From: Stenotrophomonas maltophilia
GTDB taxonomy: Bacteria > Pseudomonadota > Gammaproteobacteria > Xanthomonadales > Xanthomonadaceae
Reading direction: 5' to 3'
NCBI RefSeq assembly: GCF_002205165.1
Contig: NZ_NIVS01000051.1
Span: 1 to 52,669, forward strand
Length of the DNA stretch: 52,669 nt
The position numbers were made by a program, and so were the translations under genes. The notes under the pieces were generated by a model. It saw nothing but the letters and a program-made list of their open reading frames with translations. It searched no databases and had not been told where the DNA came from. This document shows positions 31,865 to 40,559 of the stretch, one piece after another; positions within the stretch are counted from its first letter, which is position 1; the number at the start of each line of letters is the position of its first letter.

Positions 31865-32548
31865 ATGCAGACGCAGATCCGAAACAAGGCAGGGTGGATG
31901 GCGGCCGGTTTGACGGCGCTGCTGTGTGCCTGCTCGCCGCAGGGCGAGGGCGGTGCCGCACCCGTGGCGCTGCCGAGCGGCGCCGATCCGGGCGCGGCGA
32001 AGGCCGCCGATCCAGTGCCCGCCGCGGCAGCCGCCGAGCGGCCGTCACCAGTTTATGAGGAAGCGAAGCCGGGCATTGCGGTGGGCCCTGTGGCTGGAGT
32101 GCGGGTTGCGCTCGATTTCCAGCGTGACTACCTGGCCTCGCCCAGTTGGAAGCTGTTTGCACCGCCGGACAGCAAGGGGACGCCGCTGGTGGCGCTGGTG
32201 CTGGAGGGATCGGATCGGGTCACGGCCGGCGAGCTGCGGATCGGCCGCAGTGCTGAAGCAATGCAGATCACGTCCTGCCTGGAACCACCGGCCGAAGCAA
32301 CGGGCCCTGCGGCACCGGCCACGGTCGATATCGGCGGCGTGCCGTTCACCCACTTCACCGTCGGTGATGCGGCCATGAGCCACTACGTCAACGCCGAGAG
32401 CTACCGCGCGGTACACGACGGTGCCTGCTATGCGATCGATCTGGTGGTGGCCGGTACGCGGCCGGAGGTTTACGACCCGCCGCGCACGCCACCCTTCAGC
32501 CAGCAGGAGGCGGCCGCCCGCCTGGCCGAGGCGCTCAAGGCGGTGTAA
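31865..32548 (+). CDS. Lipoprotein of unknown function
   Basis: The 227-residue protein is a lipoprotein with LLCACS near residues 19-24 as lipobox. A low-complexity Ala/Pro-rich linker follows (to about 65), then a folded domain with two cysteines (ITSCLEPP and DGACYAID) that could form a disulfide, and a C-terminal helix. I do not recognise the family. AGAGGAG lies 6-12 bases before the ATG. It follows the Oar-like receptor by 131 bp and converges with the histidine kinase gene. Confidence 0.8.
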   Translation: MQTQIRNKAGWMAAGLTALLCACSPQGEGGAAPVALPSGADPGAAKAADPVPAAAAAERPSPVYEEAKPGIAVGPVAGVRVALDFQRDYLASPSWKLFAPPDSKGTPLVALVLEGSDRVTAGELRIGRSAEAMQITSCLEPPAEATGPAAPATVDIGGVPFTHFTVGDAAMSHYVNAESYRAVHDGACYAIDLVVAGTRPEVYDPPRTPPFSQQEAAARLAEALKAV

Positions 32549-32566
32549 TGGACGCGCTGACCCAGT

Positions 32567-33964
32567 TCAACCCAGACGTGACGGGAAGGCGAGCGTGACC
32601 TGGGCACCGCCCAGCGCTGACCGGCCGATACTGAGCGTGGCGCGATGCCGTTCGGCGATCTCGGCCACGATCGCCAGGCCCAGCCCGCAGCCATCACCGC
32701 TGGCGTCCCCACGCCAGAAACGTTCCGTGACGTGGCTGCGCAACAACGGATCGATCCCGGGGCCATCGTCGTTGACGCTCAGGCGGGTTTCGCCGCGAGC
32801 GGTTTCGACGCTGACCGTGATCACCCCTTCCAGCGCGCCGTAACGCAGGGCGTTGTCGACCAGGTTGCTGATCGTCTCGCGCAGCAGCTGTGGCTCGCCC
32901 CTCACCATTACGCCGGCATCGGGGCCCTCGTAGCCAAGGTCGACACCGGCGACCACGGCGCGGTCCATCATCCGTTCCAGTTCATCGCGGGCGAGCACGG
33001 CCAGATCCACCGGGCGCATCGCCAGCATCGCGCCGGCGCTGTCTTCGGAGCGGCTCAGGATCAGCAACTGATGGGTGAGATGGCGTAGTCGGGTCAGCCC
33101 ACGCAACAGACCGGCCAGCGCATCGCGCTGTGCTGCGCGATCCTGTTCACGCAGCGCGCTTTCCAGCTCGATCTGGAGGCCGGCCAGCGGAGTGCGCAGC
33201 TGATGCGCTGCGTTGCTGATGAAGCGCTGCTGTGCGTCCTGCATCGCCGAGAGCCGGTGTACCAGCTGATTGAAGGCATCCACCGCCGGCCACAGCTCGC
33301 GCGGCGCGGCCTCCCGTGGATCCAGTGGCGCTAACGCATCCAGCGGCGCACTGGCCAACCGCCGTGCCGCACCGTTGGTATGGCGCGCCGCCGCCCCGGT
33401 GCCGGACCACGCCAGCCAGGCCGCCAGCAGCAGGATCGTGCCCTGCAACGGGATGCTCGCCAGCAGCAGGCGATGCTCCAGGCGCAGCCGCTTGGTGCGG
33501 GTCTCGGCCACGCGGATCAGGATCGGGGCGGCAGCGCCGGGGGGTGTCATCGCGACCTGCACAACGCGCACCTCCTGCCCATCGATCACGGCATCGTAGT
33601 AAGTGCGGGCCGGGCTGTCGTCGGCGCCTTCGGCCTGCAGCGCCGTGCCGCCAGGCAGGACGGCTGCACCATACAGGCGCGTGCCATCGGCACGGGTTAC
33701 CTCGCCGTAGATCCGGTCCACGGTGTCCCAGGTGAACATGCGCGAGACGGCGGGGGAGATCTCCATGTGGACGGCGTCGCCGCGGACCTCGGTCAGCTGC
33801 GCCAGCGACATGGCCGAGTCCAGTAACCAGCGGTCGTAAACCTGCTCGGCGTAGTGCCTGGCCAATACGAACGAGCCCACGGCACTGGCCAGCAGCAACA
33901 CCAGCAGCGGCAGCCACAGCCGCCGCAGCAGCACGCCACGCAGGCTGTACGGGGCCTCAGTCAT
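32567..33964 (-). CDS. Sensor histidine kinase (TctE/QseC-like)
   Basis: The 465-residue protein has two membrane helices (about 14-36 and 167-187) enclosing a periplasmic sensor domain, a HAMP-like linker, and a HisKA domain with H254 in FISNAAHQLRTP. The HATPase domain shows the N-box (LVDNALRYG), G1 (DDGPGI) and a GCGLGLAIV lid. The sensor resembles those of the TctE group. The ATG at 33964 overlaps the response-regulator stop by eight bases, so the two are coupled. It is likely that it senses a metal or envelope signal for the adjacent czcCBA-type operon; the ligand is unknown. Confidence 0.93.
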   Translation of the reverse strand: MTEAPYSLRGVLLRRLWLPLLVLLLASAVGSFVLARHYAEQVYDRWLLDSAMSLAQLTEVRGDAVHMEISPAVSRMFTWDTVDRIYGEVTRADGTRLYGAAVLPGGTALQAEGADDSPARTYYDAVIDGQEVRVVQVAMTPPGAAAPILIRVAETRTKRLRLEHRLLLASIPLQGTILLLAAWLAWSGTGAAARHTNGAARRLASAPLDALAPLDPREAAPRELWPAVDAFNQLVHRLSAMQDAQQRFISNAAHQLRTPLAGLQIELESALREQDRAAQRDALAGLLRGLTRLRHLTHQLLILSRSEDSAGAMLAMRPVDLAVLARDELERMMDRAVVAGVDLGYEGPDAGVMVRGEPQLLRETISNLVDNALRYGALEGVITVSVETARGETRLSVNDDGPGIDPLLRSHVTERFWRGDASGDGCGLGLAIVAEIAERHRATLSIGRSALGGAQVTLAFPSRLG

Positions 33965-34631
33965 CGCTGGCTTCCAGCCGGTAGCCCAGGCCACGCAGCA
34001 TGCGGATGCCCACTTTTGCATCGGCCGCCTGCAGCTTGCGGCGCAGCCGGCTGATGTGGACCTCGATCACCGACAGGCTGGCCTCGTGATCCCAGCTGTA
34101 GACCGCATCGAACAAACGTTGCTTGGCCACGATCCGGCCCGGTTGCTGCAGCAGGATCTCCATGAGCGCCAGTTCGCGTGCGGTGAGCTCCAGCGGCTGA
34201 TCACGAACGCGCAGTTCACGGGTGCCGGTATCCAGGCGCAGCGCACCGAGCTGCCGCAGCGCAGGAGCGGTGGATTGGCGGCGCGCGAGGGCGCGGAGTC
34301 GCGCTTCCAGTTCCCCGAGCGCGAAGGGCTTGGCCAGGTAGTCATCGCCGCCACTGTCCAGACCGCGGATGCGGTCCTCCACGCCGTCGCGTGCGGTGAG
34401 AATCAGCACCGGCACGCTGAAGCCGTCCTGCCTCAGGCGCGCCAGCAGCTCCAGACCATCGATGTCCGGCAGGGAAAGATCCAGCACGACCAGGTCGTAG
34501 CTGACGCTCGCCAGCGCCGACGGCGCGGCCAGGCCACGGGCAAGATGATCGCAGGCATGACCGGCGCGGGTAAGCGCGCGCACCAGGCCATCGGCCAGTG
34601 CGGCATCGTCTTCAATCAGCAGAATGCGCAT
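33957..34631 (-). CDS. OmpR-family response regulator
   Basis: The 224-residue protein has a receiver domain (1-115; acidic pair D8-D9, phospho-acceptor D51 in VVLDLSLPD, and a conserved lysine in YLAKPF) and a winged-helix DNA-binding domain (about 125-224). It overlaps the kinase gene and is divergent from czcC. Direct repeats in the 62-bp gap fit its expected binding site, so it probably controls the efflux operon and itself. Confidence 0.95.
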   Translation of the reverse strand: MRILLIEDDAALADGLVRALTRAGHACDHLARGLAAPSALASVSYDLVVLDLSLPDIDGLELLARLRQDGFSVPVLILTARDGVEDRIRGLDSGGDDYLAKPFALGELEARLRALARRQSTAPALRQLGALRLDTGTRELRVRDQPLELTARELALMEILLQQPGRIVAKQRLFDAVYSWDHEASLSVIEVHISRLRRKLQAADAKVGIRMLRGLGYRLEASDD

Positions 34632-34632
34632 T

Positions 34633-34661
34633 GCAAGGTTGACGCAAGGTTCGGGAAAGTT
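34633..34661. promoter_or_regulatory. Response-regulator-type direct repeats
   Basis: GCAAGGTT occurs at 34633-34640 and again at 34644-34651, exactly 11 bp apart, a spacing typical of OmpR/PhoB-class sites; a degenerate third copy, GGAAAGTT, is at 34654-34661. The set lies between the response-regulator and czcC-type starts. Confidence 0.6.
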
Positions 34662-34693
34662 TGACGAAAGCGCTGCACCTTACCGTGTCGGCA

Positions 34694-35944
34694 ATGAATA
34701 CCACCACCCGATGTGCCGCGCTGATCGCGGCATTGCTGATCGCACCTGCCACCGCCTCGGCATTGACCCTGGCCGAGGCGGAACGTGCCATGGCGCAGCA
34801 CAATCCCGATCTGCTGGCCGCTGCCATCGAACTGCGCGGCACGCAGGGCGATGCATTGAGCGCCGCGCGTCGGCCCAGCCCCGAGCTGAGTGTGGGCACC
34901 TCCAAGATCAGCCGTCAGGAGGGGATCGGCCCAGGCCGTTGGAAGGACAAACGCGTGGATTCCACGCTCGGCCTGGGGTGGACATGGGAGCGCGGCGGCA
35001 AGCGGGGCTGGCGCATGCGCCAGGCCGACGCCCTGGTCGACGCCGCCAACCTGAGCCTGCTCGATGGCCGCCGCCAGCAACAGGTGGCACTGCACGAGGC
35101 GTACTTCGGATTGAAGGCCGCGCAGGAGCTGACCCGCATTGCGGACGAGGATCGTCGCGCATCGGCCGAGAGCCTTGCCGCAGCGGACCGTCAGGTGGCG
35201 ACCGGGGCCATGGCGCCGATCGAGCGCTCACGGCTGGCAGTGGATGATCTCAAGGTGGCCGACGCTGCCCGGGAGGCGGAACTGGGGCTGCGTGAGGCAC
35301 GGCATGTCCTTGCGTTGCTGCTGGGCAGCGATTCGAACGAGGCATTGCGCGCCGACGACGACTGGCCGCACCCGGCGTCGACGGCACCCGCCGAGCCCAC
35401 CACGCTCGAAGGCCGTGTCGACCTGCGCGCCGCCGAGGCGCGGGTGATCGCCGCCGATGCCGCACGTGCATTGGCGCGCAGTGAGCGTCGGCGCGATGTG
35501 CAGTTCGGCATCGAGGCCGAGCGCGAGCCGGCCGACATTGGCGGGGTGACATGGGGCGTGTCGATGAGCGTGCCGTTGGGGGGCGCCAGGCGCTGGCGCG
35601 GCGACCAGCAGCGGGCGGAGGCCGACTACGACGCCGCCGTGCTGGAGCGGCAGCAGCTGGACCGCGCGGCCACCGCGGAGCTGGACCAGTTGCAGCACGC
35701 GCTGGTGGCCGCTGCACAGCGCCGCGCCGAGTACGAACAGCTGCACGGGCCGGCCGCACGGCGGAGCCTGGACGGCTTGGAACTGGCCTATCGCCGCGGC
35801 GCGGCCACGTTGACCGACCTGCTGGATGCGCGGCGCAGCTGGCGCGAATTCGAAGCCGATCTGATCGATGCGCGTCTGGCGCATGCCTCCGCCTTGGCGC
35901 GCTGGAACGCCGCCATCACTGTTTCCGAAGGACGTACCCCATGA
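34694..35944 (+). CDS. czcC: Outer-membrane efflux protein, CzcC/TolC family
   Basis: The 416-residue protein has a signal peptide (MNTTTRCAALIAALLIAPATASA) and two outer-membrane efflux repeats with long coiled-coil helices (about residues 40-190 and 220-410). It forms the outer-membrane channel of the tripartite pump encoded with the next two genes. The ATG at 34694 is preferred over the frame's earlier ATG at 34661, which would precede the signal peptide and lies on the regulatory repeats. Its stop overlaps the adaptor start (ATGA). Naming follows the CzcCBA layout; the metal is not known. Confidence 0.9.
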   Translation: MNTTTRCAALIAALLIAPATASALTLAEAERAMAQHNPDLLAAAIELRGTQGDALSAARRPSPELSVGTSKISRQEGIGPGRWKDKRVDSTLGLGWTWERGGKRGWRMRQADALVDAANLSLLDGRRQQQVALHEAYFGLKAAQELTRIADEDRRASAESLAAADRQVATGAMAPIERSRLAVDDLKVADAAREAELGLREARHVLALLLGSDSNEALRADDDWPHPASTAPAEPTTLEGRVDLRAAEARVIAADAARALARSERRRDVQFGIEAEREPADIGGVTWGVSMSVPLGGARRWRGDQQRAEADYDAAVLERQQLDRAATAELDQLQHALVAAAQRRAEYEQLHGPAARRSLDGLELAYRRGAATLTDLLDARRSWREFEADLIDARLAHASALARWNAAITVSEGRTP

Positions 35945-37119
35945 TGCATTCGCGCACCGCCGCCCCGGCCCGGCTGCTTTCCCTGATCGTCGTCGCACTG
36001 CTGGCAGGTGGCTGCTCGCGCGATGCGGCGCCTGCCGCAACGCCGGCGCCCACTGTGGAAGGCGGAACGATCCGCTTCGTTGCAGACAGCCCGCAGCTGA
36101 AGGTGCTGCGCAGCGAAGCCGTGAGCGACGGTTCTGCAACGGTGCTGCAACTGCCGGCGCGCATCACCTGGGATGACACGCGCTCCAGCCTGCTCCGCTC
36201 GCCGTTGCCGGGGCAGATCGCCCGTATCGACGCGGCCCCCGGCGAGAAGATCAAGGCCGGGCAGGTGCTTGCGTGGGTGACGTCGCCCGAGTTCGGGCAG
36301 GTGCAGGCCGAGGGCGCACGGGGGGCAGCCGAACTGCGCCAGGCGCGCAACGAGCTGGCCCGCGTCCGCGAACTGCATGAGGCCGGCGTTGCGTCGGGCC
36401 GTGAGCTTGGCGAAGCCGAGTCCGCGCTGGCGACCAGCGAAGCCGAGCACGCCCGCCTGCAGGCCCTGACCCGTGGCTTCGGCAGCAGCCGCGGTATCGA
36501 CCAGCGCATGCCGCTGCGCTCACCGATCAACGGCATTCTGGTCGAGCGCCGGATGAGCCCGGGGATGAGCGTGTCGCCGGATGCCGAACTGCCGCTGGCG
36601 GTGGTGAGCGACCCGGACCGGCTGTGGTTGATCGTCGATGTGCCCGAAGCGCTGGCCGTGCGCCTCAAACCGGGCATGGCGGTGCGCGTGGCGCCGGGTC
36701 AAGGCGAGCCGGCGCAGGCTGTGCTGGGCCATGTCGATGACTACATCGATACCGAGCGCCACGTGGTGCAGGCGCGGGCCGAGCTGGACAATCGTGAGCG
36801 CCGGTTCAAGGCGGGGCAATACGTGCGCGCCGCGATCACGGTGCCGATGGACGGGGGCGTCTCGCTGCCCGAGGGCGCGGTGCTGCTCCTCGGGCGCGAG
36901 CAGGTGGTGTTCGTGGACGAGGGCAAGGGCCGGTTCGCGCGTCGTACCGTGCAGGCCGAGGAGCTGGGTCAAGGTCGCCTGTGGGTAGGGGAGGGGCTGG
37001 CCGCCGGGGCGCGCGTGGTGGTCGACGGCGGATTGCTGCTGCAGCAGGTGCTCGACCAGAACGTTGGCAGCGCTGACGCACCCACCGGCAGTGCCGCGGC
37101 AGCCAAGGCCGCCCCATGA
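35941..37119 (+). CDS. czcB: RND periplasmic adaptor (CzcB family), lipoprotein
   Basis: The 392-residue membrane-fusion protein has a lipobox (LAGGCS near residue 25), barrel-sandwich (lipoyl) halves flanking a short alpha-hairpin (GAAELRQARNELARVRELHE), and a C-terminal beta-barrel and membrane-proximal domain. The first half, PGQIARIDAAPGEKIKAGQVL, and the second, LRSPINGILVERRMSPGMSV, are typical. It bridges the outer channel and the inner pump. A His-rich metal-binding tail, seen in some CzcB proteins, is absent. Both ends overlap neighbours as ATGA, so the three genes are one coupled operon. Confidence 0.92.
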   Translation: MMHSRTAAPARLLSLIVVALLAGGCSRDAAPAATPAPTVEGGTIRFVADSPQLKVLRSEAVSDGSATVLQLPARITWDDTRSSLLRSPLPGQIARIDAAPGEKIKAGQVLAWVTSPEFGQVQAEGARGAAELRQARNELARVRELHEAGVASGRELGEAESALATSEAEHARLQALTRGFGSSRGIDQRMPLRSPINGILVERRMSPGMSVSPDAELPLAVVSDPDRLWLIVDVPEALAVRLKPGMAVRVAPGQGEPAQAVLGHVDDYIDTERHVVQARAELDNRERRFKAGQYVRAAITVPMDGGVSLPEGAVLLLGREQVVFVDEGKGRFARRTVQAEELGQGRLWVGEGLAAGARVVVDGGLLLQQVLDQNVGSADAPTGSAAAAKAAP

Positions 37120-40100
37120 TCGATCGTCTCATTGCGTACTGCCTGCGCCAGCCGCTGATGGTGATGCTGGCGCTGCTGATCTTCATCGGCGCCTCGTTTG
37201 CCGCCTTCCGCGAGCTCCCGGTGGAGGCGTTCCCGGACGTCTCCGATACCCAGGTCACGGTGGTGACCCTGCATCCGGGGCGTGCGGCCGAGGAGGTGGA
37301 GCGCGAGGTCACCATGCCACTGGAAGTGGCGCTGTCAGGCATTCCGCACTCCGTGCGGGTGTTCTCGCACACACAGTTCGGGCTGTCGATGATCATCCTG
37401 ACCTTCGACGACGGCGCGGATGACTACTTCGCGCGCGCCCAGGTGATGGAGCGCCTGCAGGGCGTGGCGTTGCCCGAGGGCGTGCAGCCGGAGATGGAGG
37501 CGATGAGCTCGGCGGTGGGGGAGATCTACCGCTACGTCCTGCACGCGCCGCACATGAGCTCGACCGAACTGCGCACCGTGCAGGAATGGGTGATGGAACG
37601 GCGCCTGCGCACGGTGCCCGGTGTGGCCGACGTGGTCAGTTTTGGTGGCTTCGCACGCACGTTCCAGGTCGAACCGGACCTGGGCAAGCTGCGCGACCGC
37701 GGGATCACCCTGGAGGAATTCGCCGAGGCGCTGGAGCGCGGGAGTGCCAATGCCGGCGGCGGCTATGTGGAGCGCGGCCAGCAGCAGTACCTGATCCGCG
37801 GCGTCGGGCTGATGCGCTCGCCGGCCGATATCGGCACCGTGGTCGTGGGGGAGCGACAGGGCACGCCGGTGCTGGTTCGCGACCTGGCCCGCATCGTCGA
37901 CACCGGCCTGCCGCGGCAGGGCCTGGTGGGCCAGGACGACAACGATGACGCCGTGTTCGGCATGGTCCTGATGCGCAAGGGCGAGAACCCCTCCCTCGTG
38001 CTGGATGCCCTGCATGAGCGCGTGGCCGAGATCGAGGCCAACCACCTGCCCGAAGGCGTCACGCTGGAACCGTTCTACGATCGCTCCTGGCTGGTCTCGA
38101 CCACGCTGAAGACCGTGTTCCGCAACCTGGTGGAAGGCGCGGTGCTGGTGTTCCTGGTGCTGTGGCTGTTCCTCTACAACGCACGGGCCGCCCTGATCGT
38201 GGCGGCGATGATGCCGCTGGCGCTGCTGTCCACCTTCCTCGGCCTGCACCTGTGGGGCGTGCCGGCCAATCTGCTCTCGCTGGGCGCGATGGACTTCGGC
38301 ATCATCATCGATGGTGCGGTGATCGTGACCGAGCACATCGTCTCGCGGATGTCGAAGATGCCCGCCGGCAGTACCCGGCGCGAGCGCATGGCGACCGTGC
38401 TGTCGGCGGCCTCGGAAGTCGGGCGGCCTACGTTCTTCTCGATGCTGATCATCATCGCCGCGCACATTCCGATCTTTACCCTGCAGCGTCAGGAAGGCCG
38501 GATGTTCGCACCGATGGCCTATTCGGTGACGTCGGCCTTGATCGGCGCGTTGATCCTGGCGCTGACCGTGGTGCCGCTGCTGTGCTTCTGGTGGCTGCGC
38601 CGCGAGCGGCTCAATGGCGAGAACCCGGTGATGAACCGGCTGGTCGGCTGGTACCGGCCGTGGCTGGAGGGCGCGATGGCGCGCCCCAGGGCGGTCGTGC
38701 TGGCCGCGGTGGCCATGCTGGTGGTGACACTGGCACTGGGCACGCGGCTCGGTTCGGAGTTCCTGCCTGAGCTGGATGAAGGCTCGATCTGGCTGACCGC
38801 CACGCTGGACCCCAGTACCAGCCTGGCCGAGGCGCAGGCGCAGTCCCGGCGCATCCGCGACCTGGTGCGCACGCTCCCCGAGGTCTCCACCGTGGTGGCC
38901 AAGCTCGGCCGCCCGGAGGATGGTTCCGATGCCAAGGGCGCCAACCAGATCGAAGCGCTGGTGGCGCTCAAACCCGAGTCCGAGTGGAGCCGGAAGATCG
39001 ACAAGCGCCAGCTGGTCGCGCAGATGCAGCGCATCCTGGAGGAGCGCATTCCCGGGCCCGAATTCTCGATCTCGCAACCGGTGCGCGACAACATCCTGGA
39101 GAGCATTTCGCAGATCAAGGGCCAGGTGGTGATCAAGGTGAGCGGGGAGAACCTGGAAGTGCTGACCCGCCAGGCCCAGGTGATCCTGGCGCAGGTGAAG
39201 GGCGTGGACGGCGTGGAGAGCGCCTTCATCGACCGCGACGGCAGCCTGCCGCAGCTGCGCATCGACATCGATCGCGACCGCGCCGCGCGCTACGGCCTCA
39301 ACGTGCAGGACATCGATGCCGTGATCGAGACCGCCATCGGCGGCCGCGAGGTCGGCCAGCTGTGGGAAGGCGAGCGCCAGTTCCCGATCAGCCTGCGCCT
39401 GTCTGATGCCGACCGCGACCTGCAGCGCCTGCGCACCGTGCCGGTGGGCACCGCCTCCGGCCAGACCGTCACGCTGGGGGATGTGGCGGACTTCACCATG
39501 GCCAGCGGCGCGATCAACATCTCGCGTGAGAATGCCCAACGTGTCAAAGCCGTAAGCATCTTCATCGCCGGGCGCGACATGGGCAGCGTGGTGGCCGACA
39601 TGCGCAGGCAGGTCGACGCGACCATCGATCTGCCGGAGGGCTACCGGATCGACTGGTCCGGCGAGTTCGAGAACCAACAGCGTGCCATGGCGCGTCTGGG
39701 TTGGGTGGTGCCGCTCTCGGTGCTGATCATCTTCGTGCTGCTGTTCGACGCCTTCAAGGACGTCACCAGTGCCGCCTTGATCCTGGCGAACGTGCCGCTG
39801 GCAATGATTGGCGGCATCCTGGCGCTGCTGCTGACCGGGATTCCATTGTCGGTCTCGGCGGCGATCGGCTTCATCGCCTTGTTCGGGCAGGCCGTGCTCA
39901 ACGGAGTGATCATGCTGACCCGGTTCGGCCAGCTGCGCGAGCAGGGCATGGCGCTTTACGACGCCGTGGTGCAGGGCGCACTGCAGCGCCTGCGCACGGT
40001 ATTGATGACGGCGCTGCTGGCCATGTTCGGGCTGCTGCCGATGGCCACTTCGCACGCGATTGGTGCCGAGACCCAGAAGCCCCTGGCGGTGGTGGTGATC

Positions 40101-40220
40101 GGTGGGCTGTTATCGGCGATGCTGCTGACCCTGCTGGTGTTGCCGACGTTGTATTACTGGGTGCATCGCCGGCGTGAGCAGCGGCGGGGTGGGGCGGCGA
40201 TGGAGGCCGAAGCGGTATAG
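37116..40220 (+). CDS. czcA: Heavy-metal efflux RND transporter (CzcA family)
   Basis: The 1034-residue inner-membrane pump has the RND plan of 12 membrane helices and two large periplasmic loops. The HME signature in helix 4 is complete: D393, D399 and E406 in DFGIIIDGAVIVTEH, which are the proton/metal residues of CzcA; multidrug pumps lack this motif. No Met cluster typical of CusA is obvious, so Co/Zn/Cd or Ni is likelier than Cu/Ag. It works with the CzcC- and CzcB-type partners and is probably controlled by the divergent two-component system. The metal is unknown. Confidence 0.93.
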   Translation: MIDRLIAYCLRQPLMVMLALLIFIGASFAAFRELPVEAFPDVSDTQVTVVTLHPGRAAEEVEREVTMPLEVALSGIPHSVRVFSHTQFGLSMIILTFDDGADDYFARAQVMERLQGVALPEGVQPEMEAMSSAVGEIYRYVLHAPHMSSTELRTVQEWVMERRLRTVPGVADVVSFGGFARTFQVEPDLGKLRDRGITLEEFAEALERGSANAGGGYVERGQQQYLIRGVGLMRSPADIGTVVVGERQGTPVLVRDLARIVDTGLPRQGLVGQDDNDDAVFGMVLMRKGENPSLVLDALHERVAEIEANHLPEGVTLEPFYDRSWLVSTTLKTVFRNLVEGAVLVFLVLWLFLYNARAALIVAAMMPLALLSTFLGLHLWGVPANLLSLGAMDFGIIIDGAVIVTEHIVSRMSKMPAGSTRRERMATVLSAASEVGRPTFFSMLIIIAAHIPIFTLQRQEGRMFAPMAYSVTSALIGALILALTVVPLLCFWWLRRERLNGENPVMNRLVGWYRPWLEGAMARPRAVVLAAVAMLVVTLALGTRLGSEFLPELDEGSIWLTATLDPSTSLAEAQAQSRRIRDLVRTLPEVSTVVAKLGRPEDGSDAKGANQIEALVALKPESEWSRKIDKRQLVAQMQRILEERIPGPEFSISQPVRDNILESISQIKGQVVIKVSGENLEVLTRQAQVILAQVKGVDGVESAFIDRDGSLPQLRIDIDRDRAARYGLNVQDIDAVIETAIGGREVGQLWEGERQFPISLRLSDADRDLQRLRTVPVGTASGQTVTLGDVADFTMASGAINISRENAQRVKAVSIFIAGRDMGSVVADMRRQVDATIDLPEGYRIDWSGEFENQQRAMARLGWVVPLSVLIIFVLLFDAFKDVTSAALILANVPLAMIGGILALLLTGIPLSVSAAIGFIALFGQAVLNGVIMLTRFGQLREQGMALYDAVVQGALQRLRTVLMTALLAMFGLLPMATSHAIGAETQKPLAVVVIGGLLSAMLLTLLVLPTLYYWVHRRREQRRGGAAMEAEAV

Positions 40221-40313
40221 GTGGCGGCATGATCGGCCATCGCACGGAAAGCGGAGCCGATCAGGGATGGAGATGGCCTGCTCGACACCGCCCTGCAGCG
40301 GGAGTGACAGGGG

Positions 40314-40559
40314 CTATGGCGGCGGACTGCCATCACACTGGTACCAGGACGGAAGCTCCAGCGCGTGGCGTTCCAGCATGGCTTGAATACACGCACGCGC
40401 CTGGACCCTTTCCGTGTCGGCGCACTGGTCCATGATCTCTCCCGCCATCATTTCGAACTGCGGCCAGAACTGTGCTGGATGGCGCACGCGCGCCACCCAG
40501 TGGTCGAGCATCTCACCCAGCGCATCGAGCTGCACCTGGATTTCGGCGCGCATGTTCAT
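40314..40559 (-). CDS. Small protein coupled to ndvB
   Basis: The 81-residue product is helical and mildly acidic with three cysteines (MDQCADTE, ARACIQAM, WYQCDGS). I do not recognise a family. Its ATG overlaps the ndvB stop codon (ATGA), showing translational coupling, so the product is likely made in a fixed ratio with the synthase. It could be a regulator or subunit of glucan synthesis, but this is only inferred from context. An alternative start is the third residue. Confidence 0.7.
   Translation of the reverse strand: MNMRAEIQVQLDALGEMLDHWVARVRHPAQFWPQFEMMAGEIMDQCADTERVQARACIQAMLERHALELPSWYQCDGSPPP

Noticed and set aside
37335..40055. A 906-codon leftward frame antisense to czcA
   Set aside because: Composition rich in His, Gln and Arg, no domain, and the opposite frame is an evident RND pump.
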